Shown: positions 34,739-43,642 of the stretch, one piece after another
How positions within the stretch are numbered: the first letter of the stretch is position 1
How the letters are laid out: each line of letters begins with the position of its first letter
Assembly (NCBI RefSeq): GCF_947496075.1
Contig: NZ_CANMBJ010000001.1
Location: forward strand, 682,001-746,000
DNA: 64,000 nt
Reading direction: 5' to 3'
From: an uncultured Tateyamaria sp.
GTDB lineage: Bacteria; Pseudomonadota; Alphaproteobacteria; Rhodobacterales; Rhodobacteraceae
The notes under the pieces: model-generated
Told to the model about the DNA's origin: nothing
Seen by the model: the letters and a program-made list of their open reading frames with translations, nothing else
The model's database searches: none
Translations under genes and position numbers: made by a program

Positions 34739-36964
34739 TCAGCCTTCGACCTTGGTGAGGTCCGCGACCGACAGGCACAGCGTGCGGATGCGGCTGAGCA
34801 GGTTGAGGCGGTTGCGGCGGACCGTTTGGTTGTCAGCGTTGATCTGGACGGCCTCGAAGAAGGCGTCGATGGGGCCGCGCAGGGTGGCCATGGCGGACAT
34901 GGCGGCTGCGAAGTCTTGTTCCTTCATTGCCGGGGCGATCTTGGCTTCGGCGGTATCGAGGGCTTCGAACAGGGCGGTTTCCTGCGGTTCCTCGGCGAAT
35001 TTGATGTCGGCGCCGTAGGAGTATTCGACGCCGTCCGCTTCCTCGGCTTGGGTCAGGATGTTGTTGGCGCGTTTGAAGCCCTGGGTCAGGTTTTCGCCAT
35101 CGTCTGTGGCGAGGGTTTCAGAGAGAGCACGGGCCCGTTTGACCAGCAGGGTGAGGTCGTCGTTGTTCGGCATTGCAATGCAGGCGTCGATGATATCGTG
35201 GCGGATGCCCTGGTCGCGGAGGTAGACTTTGAGGCGGTCGTGGAAGAAGGCGAGGAGGTCGCTAGCAAGAGGTAGTGTCTTTGAGCCAACATCGTTGAAA
35301 CCGAAGGAATGCAGTACTCCCTCTCTATCCGCCTTGATCGCATCAAACTTGGATTGAAAATCGGCATCAAGCCGCAGGTTTTTTTCAAGGTCCTCGCACT
35401 CGTCCGAGGATGTGCTTTCCGCGAGCATGGCAACGTGAAGACCAATGCGTGCCGCAAAGGCATTTTTTAAAGCAAGTGCCAACTTGTTATCCAACACCAG
35501 CCGAATAATGCCCAACGCCGCCCGACGCAGCGCATACGGGTCTTTCGATCCTGTCGGCTTCTCCTCAATCGCCCAAAAACCAGTCAGCGTGTCCAGCTTG
35601 TCCGCCAGTGCGACAGCAACCGACACCGGCGCAGTCGGCACATCATCCGACGGACCCAGCGGCGAATAATGTTCCTCGCACGCTTCCGGCACGCCGTCAT
35701 TGTGACCCGCGGCTTCTGCGTAGTATTTGCCCATGATCCCTTGCAGTTCAGGGAATTCGTAGACCATTTCGGAGGCGAGGTCGGCTTTGGCAATCCGGGC
35801 GGCCTCGGCGGCGAGGTCGGGTTTGGCGCCGACCACTGGCGCAAGTTCGCGGGCCAGTGCTTCGATCCGGGCGACGCGCTCGGCTTGAGATCCAAGTTTG
35901 TTGTGGAAAGTGACGTCGGCCAATGGTTTTGCCATGCCTTCAAGTCCAACTTCACGAACGGTGCGCAAGTCATTCTCCCAGAAGAACTTTGCGTCCGCCA
36001 GTCGCGCGCTCAGAACCTTTTCGTTGCCCGCCAAAATCGTGACGCCGTTGTCTGCCGTTTCGCGGTTGGCAACCGTGATAAACCGTTCGATCCGACCTGT
36101 TTTGGGGTTCCGCACCGAGAAGAACTTTTGGTGCTCTTTCATCGAAGTTTGCAGCACTTCGGGCGGCAGGTCTAAAAAGTCGTCTCCGATCTTGCCCATC
36201 AGGACCACGGGCCATTCGACCAGCCCTGCAACCTCGGCCAGTAGGCCCTTGTCCTCGACCACCTCAAGCCCGTTGGCGAAGGCGGCGTTTGTGGCGTCGT
36301 TCCAGATGGTGTCTGCGCGCTCGGACGCGTCCAGCACCACGTGGGCGCGCGTCAGCTTGGCGCTGTAGTCGTCGAACGAGGTGACGGGGAAGCGGCCCGG
36401 GGCCATGAAGCGGTGCCCTTCGGTGGTGTCGCCAAAGGTAATGCCGTCCACCTCGCCCGGCACAACGCTGTGCCCGGCCTCATCCGTGAGGATGCAGAGG
36501 ATCGAATGCAGCGGGCGCACCCATTTCAACGGGGCGCTGCCCCAGCGCATGGATTTGGGCCATGGGAAATTGCGGATCGTCGCCTCGAGCACCTCGGCAA
36601 TGATCTCGGCCGCGGGGCGCCCCGGTTTTTCGATCACGGCAAAAAGGACGTTGCCCTTGGGCGTCTCGCGTTCCTCCACCTGATCGCGGGTCAGGCCCGC
36701 GCCGCGCAGGAACCCTTCGATCGCCTTTTCGGGGGCGTCGGCCTTGGGGCCCTTGCGCTCTTCCCGCGTGGTGGGGCTTTGATCGAGCAGACCCTCGACC
36801 GTCAGCGTCAGGCGACGCGGCGTGGTGAAGGCGGCGGCGGAAGCGTAGGTCAGTCCCGCCTCGACCAGACCGTTTGTAACCAGCTTTTGCAGGTCCTCGC
36901 CTGCGCGCTTTTGCATACGTGCAGGGATTTCTTCGGAGAAGAGTTCGATCAGAAGGTCAGGCAT
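34739..36964 (-). CDS. glyS: Glycyl-tRNA synthetase beta subunit
   Basis: The beta chain of the bacterial alpha2beta2 enzyme, carrying the tRNA-binding HD-like and anticodon-binding (DALR) domains. The 741-residue protein starts MPDLLIELFSEEIPARMQ and shows TTPRRLTLTVEGL, FWAIEEKPTGSKDPYALRRAALG and a helical C-terminus. It is the distal gene of glyQ-DUF6446-gltS-glyS. The stretch 35270-35530 is visibly poorer in GC (about 50% by hand count) than the rest. Confidence 0.96.
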   Translation of the reverse strand: MPDLLIELFSEEIPARMQKRAGEDLQKLVTNGLVEAGLTYASAAAFTTPRRLTLTVEGLLDQSPTTREERKGPKADAPEKAIEGFLRGAGLTRDQVEERETPKGNVLFAVIEKPGRPAAEIIAEVLEATIRNFPWPKSMRWGSAPLKWVRPLHSILCILTDEAGHSVVPGEVDGITFGDTTEGHRFMAPGRFPVTSFDDYSAKLTRAHVVLDASERADTIWNDATNAAFANGLEVVEDKGLLAEVAGLVEWPVVLMGKIGDDFLDLPPEVLQTSMKEHQKFFSVRNPKTGRIERFITVANRETADNGVTILAGNEKVLSARLADAKFFWENDLRTVREVGLEGMAKPLADVTFHNKLGSQAERVARIEALARELAPVVGAKPDLAAEAARIAKADLASEMVYEFPELQGIMGKYYAEAAGHNDGVPEACEEHYSPLGPSDDVPTAPVSVAVALADKLDTLTGFWAIEEKPTGSKDPYALRRAALGIIRLVLDNKLALALKNAFAARIGLHVAMLAESTSSDECEDLEKNLRLDADFQSKFDAIKADREGVLHSFGFNDVGSKTLPLASDLLAFFHDRLKVYLRDQGIRHDIIDACIAMPNNDDLTLLVKRARALSETLATDDGENLTQGFKRANNILTQAEEADGVEYSYGADIKFAEEPQETALFEALDTAEAKIAPAMKEQDFAAAMSAMATLRGPIDAFFEAVQINADNQTVRRNRLNLLSRIRTLCLSVADLTKVEG

Positions 36965-36973
36965 TGGGACGCT

Positions 36974-38176
36974 CTAGAGATTGACGAAGAATTGGATAGC
37001 GATGGCGTTGGCAATATCGACAAAGAAGGCCGAGACCAAGGGCAGGATGACAAAGGCCATGGGCGATGGGCCATATCGTTTGGTCACCGCCGTCATGTTG
37101 GCGATGGCCGTGGGGGTGGCGCCAAGGGCAAAGCCGCCGAACCCTGCCCCCAGAACGGCGGCCCGGTAGCCGCCGCCCATGAGCGGGAACAGGATGAAGA
37201 TCACGAAAGCCAGTGTGGCCAGCGTTTGCAGCGCGAGGATCAACCCGATGGCCGCCCCCAGTTCAACCAGTGTCCAGAGTTGCAGGGACATGAGCGACAT
37301 GGCGAGGAACGCGCCGAGTGCGATTTCAGAGATGAGCGCCAGTGCGGGGGTCCGCGCCACGGGGATTGCGTTTGGAAACAGCGCGCTGCGGGTGTTGGCG
37401 ATCAGGATGGCCATGATCAGGCAGGGCACGAAGAGCGGCAGCTTCACACCCGCTTCGATCAGGCCAAGATGGACCGAGAAGCCGCCGATGATGGCGAGGT
37501 TGAGGTAGAGCAGCACGCGCGAGACGGTGATCGGGTCGATGGGTGTTTTGGGGCCGTTGTCGGCGGGCAGGCCAACCGTCAGCCCTTCGTCCGGTCGATC
37601 CGGGGTCAGGGTTTTGCCTTCGACGAGGTAGCGCGCAATGGGGCCACCAATCAGCGCGGCCAGAACGAGCCCAAGCGTGGCAACGGCAATCCCAAGCTCC
37701 GGGGCATTGGTCAGTCCGCTGGCTTCGGCCACCTCGGGCGACCACGCAATTGCCGTGCCGTGCCCTCCGATCAGGGCGGCGGAGCCGAACAAGACACCCG
37801 TCGCGGCGGGATAGCCCAACAGGATTGCCCCCACCGTGCCGATCCCGTTTTGCACGAGGATCATCACCAGAGTCAGGATCAGAAGCATTGCCAGTGGCTT
37901 ACCGCCGGTAAGCAGGTCTTCGAACCGGGCATTCAGACCGATGCCGGCAAAGAACAGGACGAGGAAGAAATCTCTGGCGTCCATCTCGAACGCGAACTGT
38001 ACATCAAGGAACAAGTAGAGGAGCAGCCCGATCACGGCGGCGATCAGCCCGCCCGACACAGGCTCGGGGATGTTGAACCGTCGCAGGACCTCGAACTTTG
38101 CGTTGAGAATTGTCCCGAACAGGAAAACGGCGAGGCCCAGCGTGGCGGTGATGAAGGCTGGAACGGCCAGTGTCAT
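36974..38176 (-). CDS. gltS: Sodium/glutamate symporter
   Basis: GltS imports glutamate with Na+. The 400-residue protein has about ten membrane helices with the family re-entrant loop region GSAALIGGHGTAIAW and the matching second-half GFGGFALGATPTAIANM. The paired Gly-rich loops are typical of the ESS family. Its ATG overlaps the DUF6446 stop by 4 bp and glyS starts 9 bp later, so it is embedded in the glycyl-tRNA synthetase operon. Confidence 0.93.
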   Translation of the reverse strand: MTLAVPAFITATLGLAVFLFGTILNAKFEVLRRFNIPEPVSGGLIAAVIGLLLYLFLDVQFAFEMDARDFFLVLFFAGIGLNARFEDLLTGGKPLAMLLILTLVMILVQNGIGTVGAILLGYPAATGVLFGSAALIGGHGTAIAWSPEVAEASGLTNAPELGIAVATLGLVLAALIGGPIARYLVEGKTLTPDRPDEGLTVGLPADNGPKTPIDPITVSRVLLYLNLAIIGGFSVHLGLIEAGVKLPLFVPCLIMAILIANTRSALFPNAIPVARTPALALISEIALGAFLAMSLMSLQLWTLVELGAAIGLILALQTLATLAFVIFILFPLMGGGYRAAVLGAGFGGFALGATPTAIANMTAVTKRYGPSPMAFVILPLVSAFFVDIANAIAIQFFVNL

Positions 38177-38694
38177 TGACTGATCTGGTCACGGTCCGGG
38201 CATTCTTCGCCCACGATGGTGCCGTCATAGGCCTTGTCGCCGCAATCGTTCAATTCGTGCCAGACATAGCCGCGCCCGTCTTCGGTGATCGCGACGATGC
38301 GGTCGACACCGAAATCGACGTTCTTTTGCCCGAGGAACGGGAGGGCGGTGCCCGCGTCAAGTTCTGCCGCGATGGCTTCGGCGTCGAAGCAGTCGAACCA
38401 GCCCGGCGCGTTGCGCGGCGTTGCCTGTTCCAGCCCCACATAGGTTTCGGTCAGCAGGGCCAGCGACATGTCCGTTGTAAAGCAGGCCCGATAGCGGATG
38501 GGCGAACTGTCGGCGTCGATGGCCTGGAAATCGGCAAAGGGGATGGGTTCCGGCGTGTCGGAGACGACGGACACCAGCTGCACCTCAGCCGTCTCAACCT
38601 CTTCGTAGAAGCCGTAGATTTGCAGGTAGTAGAGGGTTGCGCCTGCGATGATGGAACTCAGCACGATGACAATCCCGATGATTTTGCCGCTCAC
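38173..38694 (-). CDS. DUF6446-like single-span membrane protein
   Basis: A 173-residue protein from a GTG at 38694 overlapping the glyQ stop (GTGA). It has one N-terminal membrane anchor ([25 protein letters not shown]) and a soluble, acidic extracytoplasmic region with cysteines in [23 protein letters not shown] and GEECPDRD. It is commonly found between glyQ and glyS in Rhodobacterales. Its function is unknown. Confidence 0.75.
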   Translation of the reverse strand: MSGKIIGIVIVLSSIIAGATLYYLQIYGFYEEVETAEVQLVSVVSDTPEPIPFADFQAIDADSSPIRYRACFTTDMSLALLTETYVGLEQATPRNAPGWFDCFDAEAIAAELDAGTALPFLGQKNVDFGVDRIVAITEDGRGYVWHELNDCGDKAYDGTIVGEECPDRDQISQ

Positions 38695-39632
38695 GCCGCA
38701 TCCTCCGGCTGCCAGCCACCGGCCCGCGTTTGCACGAAGGCATCGGCGCATTGCTTGGCCAGCGCGCGGACCCGCCCGATATAGGCCTGCCGCTCTGTGA
38801 CCGAGATCACGCCGCGGGCGTCCAGAAGGTTGAAGATGTGGGAGGCCTTGATGCACTGATCATAAGCCGGGTGCACCATGATGATGCGCTTGCCGGTTTT
38901 GGGGTCGTCATGCGCCTGGGCTAGAATTTTTTCGCACTCGGCCTCTGCCTCTTCGAAATGACGCAGCAACACCTCGGTGTTGGCGACATCAAAGTTCCAG
39001 CGGGCGTATTCTTCTTCCGTCTGTTTGAAGATGTCGCCGTAGCTGAGGGCGATGGGTGCTTGCGGGTCGTTGAAGGGCATGTCCATCACGTGATCCACAC
39101 CCAGGATGTACATCGCCAGACGCTCCAAACCATAGGTCAGCTCGCCCGACACCGGATGACAGTCATGCCCGCCAACCTGTTGAAAATAGGTGAATTGCGA
39201 GACTTCCATGCCGTCGCACCACACTTCCCACCCAAGGCCCCACGCGCCGAGGGTCGGGCTTTCCCAGTCATCCTCGACAAAGCGGATGTCATGCAGGTCC
39301 ATGTCGATACCGATGGCCCGGAGCGAGCCAAGGTAGAGGTCTTGCAAGTCCGGTGGGCTGGGTTTGATCAACACCTGGTACTGGTAGTAGTGCTGCAAGC
39401 GATTGGGGTTTTCACCGTACCGCCCATCTGTGGGGCGGCGCGAGGGCTGGACATAGGCCGCAGCCCAGGGTTGTGATCCGAGGCTGCGCAGGGTTGTGGC
39501 GGGGTGGAAGGTCCCCGCCCCCACCTCCATGTCATAGGGTTGCAGCACCGCGCAGCCCTTGGACGCCCAATAAGTCTGAAGGCGTAGGATGATTTCCTGG
39601 AAGGAACGGGGCGGTGTAACGGTGTCGGACAT
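38691..39632 (-). CDS. glyQ: Glycyl-tRNA synthetase alpha subunit
   Basis: Catalytic chain of alpha2beta2 GlyRS: it activates glycine and charges tRNA-Gly. The 313-residue sequence has [79 protein letters not shown] and [13 protein letters not shown], which are the class II synthetase motifs of this family. It is first gene of the operon. Confidence 0.97.
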   Translation of the reverse strand: MSDTVTPPRSFQEIILRLQTYWASKGCAVLQPYDMEVGAGTFHPATTLRSLGSQPWAAAYVQPSRRPTDGRYGENPNRLQHYYQYQVLIKPSPPDLQDLYLGSLRAIGIDMDLHDIRFVEDDWESPTLGAWGLGWEVWCDGMEVSQFTYFQQVGGHDCHPVSGELTYGLERLAMYILGVDHVMDMPFNDPQAPIALSYGDIFKQTEEEYARWNFDVANTEVLLRHFEEAEAECEKILAQAHDDPKTGKRIIMVHPAYDQCIKASHIFNLLDARGVISVTERQAYIGRVRALAKQCADAFVQTRAGGWQPEDAA

Positions 39633-39808
39633 GGGTCAAGCCATCGATTGAATTGCGTGACTTACCTACGGCCCGCCCCCCGAATGGTCAATTGCGCGCG
39701 AGGTGGGTTTTTTATGGGTATTCCACCATTTCCATTAGAGCGGAATCCTGCTTAATCTGCCGCCCACGGAAAGCATGGCACCAAGACCAACCAAGGGGAT
39801 ATCGGGTG

Positions 39809-41545
39809 ATGTTGAAGCGTATTGTGCTGGCGTGGGTTGTCCTGCTTGCGTCGGTGGTGACCGTGAGTGCCCAGGACGACGCCGTCTGGATCCAGATCGA
39901 GGCGCGACCCAACCTGAACGAAGCGACCGCGCGTGCCCGTGTCTATGCCGCTGATCTGCCTGATGTGAATGGCTTTTCCCTGGGTGGCGGCTGGTACGGC
40001 ATTGCCCTTGGCCCCTATGCCCGATCAGATGCCGAACAGGTGTTGCGTGTGTACCGGTCCGAGGGCGTGATCCCGCGCGACAGCTTCATCGCGTTCACCT
40101 CGTCTTTCCGACAGCAATTCTGGCCCATCGGTGCGAATGTGCTGAACCGGGGCGTGGTACAGGCCCCTGTGCCAACCGAGCCCGAGGAGACCACGCCCGT
40201 CCTAGACACCCCTGCCCCGCCGCCCGCTGACGAAACCCCGGCACAGGCTCAACGCAGCGAACGGCAGTTGAGCCGCGCCGAGCGCGAAGACTTGCAGATC
40301 GCGTTGCAGTGGGCCGGAACCTATCAGGGGGGCATTGATGGCGCCTTTGGCCGTGGCACCCGCAACGCAATGGCACGGTGGCAAGAGGAAAAGGGCTTTG
40401 ACGTTACCGGCATTCTGACGACACAGCAGCGGGTTGTCCTGTTACAGGACTACAATTCCGTTCTGGATGGTCTGGGCCTTGAGGTCGTGCAGGACGAGAC
40501 AGCCGGGATCGAGATGCTGATGCCCACCGATGCCGTTGCATTTGAGAAATACGAGTATCCGTTCGCCCATTACACAGGCATGGGGGACATTGAAGCAACC
40601 ATACTGCTGATCAGCCAGGAGGGCGATCAGACGACCCTTTTTGGCCTCTACGACATCATGCAGACCTTGGACATCGTGCCGCTGGACGGTCCGCGCGAGC
40701 GCAAGGACCGGTCCTTCGTCCTGGTTGGGGAAGATGCAACGCGCGTGTCGGAGACCCGGGTTGCGCTGGAAGATGGTCAGATCAAGGGGTTTACCGTGGT
40801 GTGGCCCGCGGGTGATGAAGAGCGTCGCACACGCTTGCTGGACGAAATGGAAAAGAGCTTTGTTCGGACCGAAGGCGTAATCCCTGCCAGCGCCAGCACG
40901 CAGGAACAGGCGATTGATCTGGTCTCCGGGCTGGAGGTGCGCAAACCGCGCTTGTCGCGCTCCGGGTTCTTTGTTGACAATCGTGGCACTGTTCTGACCA
41001 CCTCCCAAGCCGTGGACAGCTGTACACGCGTAACTGTCGATTCCGAAACGGATGCAGAGGTTGCGGTGGTAAATGAAACGCTTGGCGTTGCCGTACTGAA
41101 GCCCACATCCACCCTCGCCCCGTTGGCAATCGCGCGTTTCAGCGATGCACAACCGCGCCTGCAGTCCGAAGTGGCCGCCGCCGGGTTCAGCTTTGAAGGC
41201 GTGCTGGGCGCCCCTTCGATGACGTTTGGCACGCTCAGCGATGTGCGTGGTCTGGGCGGTGAGCAGAACCTGTCGCGCCTTGCCATGAATACGTTGCCGG
41301 GTGACGTGGGCGGTCCTGTTTTGGACGCCGGTGGCGGTGTTCTGGGGATGCTCTTGCCCCAAGAGCAAGGCGGCCGCGCCCTGCCCGATGGCGTGCGCTT
41401 TGCACTGGATCGGGAGGCGCTGCAGGACGTGCTTGCCCAGGCAGGGTTGGCTGCGGCCAGCACCAACAGCGCGGCTCCGATCGATCCGGTTGATCTATCT
41501 GCTGCGGCAACCGGCATGACGGTGCTGGTCAGCTGCTGGGACTGA
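39809..41545 (+). CDS. Secreted SPOR-like / PG-binding / trypsin-fold protein lacking the catalytic triad
   Basis: 578 residues. A signal peptide (1-22) is followed by a SPOR-like repeat (about 26-95), a Pro-rich linker, a PG_binding_1 domain (about 155-213, ALQWAGTYQGGIDGAFGRGTR), a mixed domain (about 240-360) and a trypsin/DegP-like beta-barrel (about 384-545). In the barrel the three catalytic positions are replaced. TTSQAVDSC has Q400 where TxxHxV has His, LGVAVLK has G426 where DIAVLK has Asp, and PGDVGGPVL has V500 where PGDSGGP has Ser. It is therefore probably a non-enzymatic envelope protein binding peptidoglycan and another protein. The start follows AAGGGGAT. Confidence 0.85.
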   Translation: MLKRIVLAWVVLLASVVTVSAQDDAVWIQIEARPNLNEATARARVYAADLPDVNGFSLGGGWYGIALGPYARSDAEQVLRVYRSEGVIPRDSFIAFTSSFRQQFWPIGANVLNRGVVQAPVPTEPEETTPVLDTPAPPPADETPAQAQRSERQLSRAEREDLQIALQWAGTYQGGIDGAFGRGTRNAMARWQEEKGFDVTGILTTQQRVVLLQDYNSVLDGLGLEVVQDETAGIEMLMPTDAVAFEKYEYPFAHYTGMGDIEATILLISQEGDQTTLFGLYDIMQTLDIVPLDGPRERKDRSFVLVGEDATRVSETRVALEDGQIKGFTVVWPAGDEERRTRLLDEMEKSFVRTEGVIPASASTQEQAIDLVSGLEVRKPRLSRSGFFVDNRGTVLTTSQAVDSCTRVTVDSETDAEVAVVNETLGVAVLKPTSTLAPLAIARFSDAQPRLQSEVAAAGFSFEGVLGAPSMTFGTLSDVRGLGGEQNLSRLAMNTLPGDVGGPVLDAGGGVLGMLLPQEQGGRALPDGVRFALDREALQDVLAQAGLAAASTNSAAPIDPVDLSAAATGMTVLVSCWD

Positions 41546-41669
41546 CAAGGGTTTCAATCAAATCGAACACACTTCGCCGACGGTCGTTAGGACTGCGTTA
41601 ACAGGCATGAACACAGATTAAGGCCAAGGCGTGGGAGCGCTGTACCTTATTCAGTGATTGGAGTGTGTC

Positions 41670-41948
41670 ATGTTCAAATCCTTTTTCAAAACCGTCGCTG
41701 TGCCTGCCGCAATCATCCTGGCCGGAACCGCCAGCACTGCAACGGCAAGCACTGCGGTCGTTAAACCCTCGCCCGCGTATCAGGGCCAGTGGTGGACCCA
41801 TCCGCTGGGCTGCGAATACAGCCGCGCGGGGCGCCCCGGCGAAACAATGTGGTTTCTGATCGTCAACACCCGCAAGAAGGGGTGTCCGGCCTATATCGCA
41901 GGCACCACGTGGGGCGGGATCTACCGCGCGCAAGGTTCCAAGATGTAA
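41670..41948 (+). CDS. Small secreted protein (92 aa)
   Basis: A signal peptide (MFKSFFKTVAVPAAIILAGTASTATA) and a mature part of about 65 residues with two cysteines (LGCEYSRAG, KKGCPAYIAG) and several tryptophans. GGAG at 7-nt spacing sets the start. It is not recognised. The upstream gap (41546-41669) shows no clear promoter. Confidence 0.65.
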   Translation: MFKSFFKTVAVPAAIILAGTASTATASTAVVKPSPAYQGQWWTHPLGCEYSRAGRPGETMWFLIVNTRKKGCPAYIAGTTWGGIYRAQGSKM

Positions 41949-41954
41949 TTTGGC

Positions 41955-41978
41955 GGGCGCACCACAGGTGCGCCTTAC
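41955..41978. repeat. GTAAGGCGCACC palindrome, copy 2
   Basis: GGGCGCACCACAGGTGCGCCTTAC: the TTAC end contains the TAA stop (41975-41977) of the minus-strand TPP enzyme gene. Arms GGCGCACC/GGTGCGCC are perfect. Confidence 0.7.
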
Positions 41979-43642
41979 CCGGAAATCTCGGGTGTGAGGT
42001 GGATCAGGGTTGGCCCGTCCGCGTCGAATGCAGCGCGGACGGCGTCCTGCATCTCTTGTAGCGTCTGCGGAGCAGCCGCATGGGCCCCGAACGCTTCCGC
42101 CAATTTGCAGAAATCCGGGTTGCGGGCAACCACGGCGTTGGGGGCGATCTGGGCGCGCACCATACTTTCTTCGATCTCCTTGAGCTTGCCATTGTCCCAG
42201 AGGATGATGGGCAGGGATAGGCCAAGTTCGACGGCCACGCCAAGTTCCTGCATCGTGTAGTGAAAGCCGTAATCGCCGATGATCGCCATTGTTGGCTTGC
42301 CTTTGCGCGCAACAGCCCCGCCGATGGCCGCTGGAGTTGCGTAGCCGAGGGTGCCGAAGCCAGTTGGGTGGTGCCAGTGACCGGGGCGGTCCATGTCCCA
42401 GACTTCCTTGGCCGTGTAAGCGAATTGGGTCATGTCGGAATAGATCATCGTGCCTTTGGGCAGGCAGTCTCGCAGAGAGTCGCAGACTGGGACGATACCG
42501 GGACGTTCGGCGTCAACCTCGGCGCGCCAAATGGTGCGCATTCGGGCAATTTCGTCTTCCGTCCATTCTGACGCGGGCTCTCGACGTGTTTCAGCAGGCC
42601 ATTTGGCGAAAACGTTGGACAAGCCTTCGAGAAAACGTAAAGCGTCTTCTTGGATACGCGTCGACGATGGGTGCTCTTTGATGAGAACGTCAGTGTCAGT
42701 GTTCACCACGATTGCATCGGATGCATGCCCTGCGGTTGCCCGCCACAGATCGACTTCTGCCAAATCGGTGCCCACCAAAACAACGCAATCTGATTGCCGA
42801 AGAATGGCTTCGCTCGTCGGTCTCGCCAGCGTCGCGCCAAAGCAATATGGATGTTGCGCTGGCAGAATACCTCGTCCGGCGTAAGTAAGAAATGCCGCAG
42901 CACCGGTTTGCTTTAGTACGTCAACGGCAGGGCCAAAACGCCCACCGGCGCCAACAGAGCCGCCTCCAAAGACAAAGATCGGACGTTTCGAACGCAAGAT
43001 ACGCCCGGCAATCTGTCGTATTTTTGCTCTGCGTAAATCGGTCAACCCACTGTCAAGAGCGCCGGATTGTGGAAGGCGTCGAACGGTTCCGAATCCTTCA
43101 TCTTGCCGGCTCAACATCGAAAAAGTTGCAGCTGGTGTTTCCAAACGCTGGATCGGAACCTGAATATGCTTCGGTCGCCTTCGTTGCGTACCAAATTCCG
43201 TCAGCGCCTTGTCAATCAGCGCATATGCCGCCTCTGCCGTGCGCGCCTCTTCCGACCAGTCACACACCGTTTCAGCCGCTGCGCGCTGATCCTTCATCTG
43301 GTGCAATTGCCCCTTCTTTGCCGCCGTTTCATCCAGACAGGACGAAATCACCAGCATCGGCACACTATCCGAATATGCCTGCCCCATCGGTGTCATGATG
43401 TTGGTCAGCCCCGGCCCGGTGATCACATAGGCCACGCCGGGCTTGCCCGTCGCCCGCGCGTAGCCATCGGCCATGAACCCGGCTCCCTGCTCGTGCCGTG
43501 CCAGCACATGAGTGATCCCCGCCTCTTCGATCCCGCGATACATTTCCTGATTGTGCACCCCCGGGATACCAAAGATCACATCGACGCCACGGTCTTTGAG
43601 CATATGCGAGATTTGCGCGCCAAGGGGGCGAGTTTGGGCCAT
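41975..43642 (-). CDS. Thiamine-diphosphate-dependent enzyme (acetolactate synthase large-subunit-like)
   Basis: A 555-residue TPP enzyme: PYR domain with the activating glutamate in ARHEQGAGFMADGYARATG, a central domain with FVFGGGSVGAGG, and a PP domain with IIGDYGFHYTMQELGVAVE and WDNGKLKEIEE. The GDYG/DN pattern is a variant of the usual GDG/NN, as in several IlvB paralogues of Rhodobacterales. No small subunit adjoins. Its ATG overlaps the trkH stop (TAATG), so it is coupled to the potassium transporter. The segment around 42540-42900 is poorer in GC than its flanks. Confidence 0.82.
   Translation of the reverse strand: MAQTRPLGAQISHMLKDRGVDVIFGIPGVHNQEMYRGIEEAGITHVLARHEQGAGFMADGYARATGKPGVAYVITGPGLTNIMTPMGQAYSDSVPMLVISSCLDETAAKKGQLHQMKDQRAAAETVCDWSEEARTAEAAYALIDKALTEFGTQRRRPKHIQVPIQRLETPAATFSMLSRQDEGFGTVRRLPQSGALDSGLTDLRRAKIRQIAGRILRSKRPIFVFGGGSVGAGGRFGPAVDVLKQTGAAAFLTYAGRGILPAQHPYCFGATLARPTSEAILRQSDCVVLVGTDLAEVDLWRATAGHASDAIVVNTDTDVLIKEHPSSTRIQEDALRFLEGLSNVFAKWPAETRREPASEWTEDEIARMRTIWRAEVDAERPGIVPVCDSLRDCLPKGTMIYSDMTQFAYTAKEVWDMDRPGHWHHPTGFGTLGYATPAAIGGAVARKGKPTMAIIGDYGFHYTMQELGVAVELGLSLPIILWDNGKLKEIEESMVRAQIAPNAVVARNPDFCKLAEAFGAHAAAPQTLQEMQDAVRAAFDADGPTLIHLTPEISG

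Noticed and set aside
36341-38179. 612-codon plus-strand frame opposite glyS and gltS
   Set aside because: Gln/Arg/Gly-rich translation of the antisense of two well-supported genes; no family resemblance.
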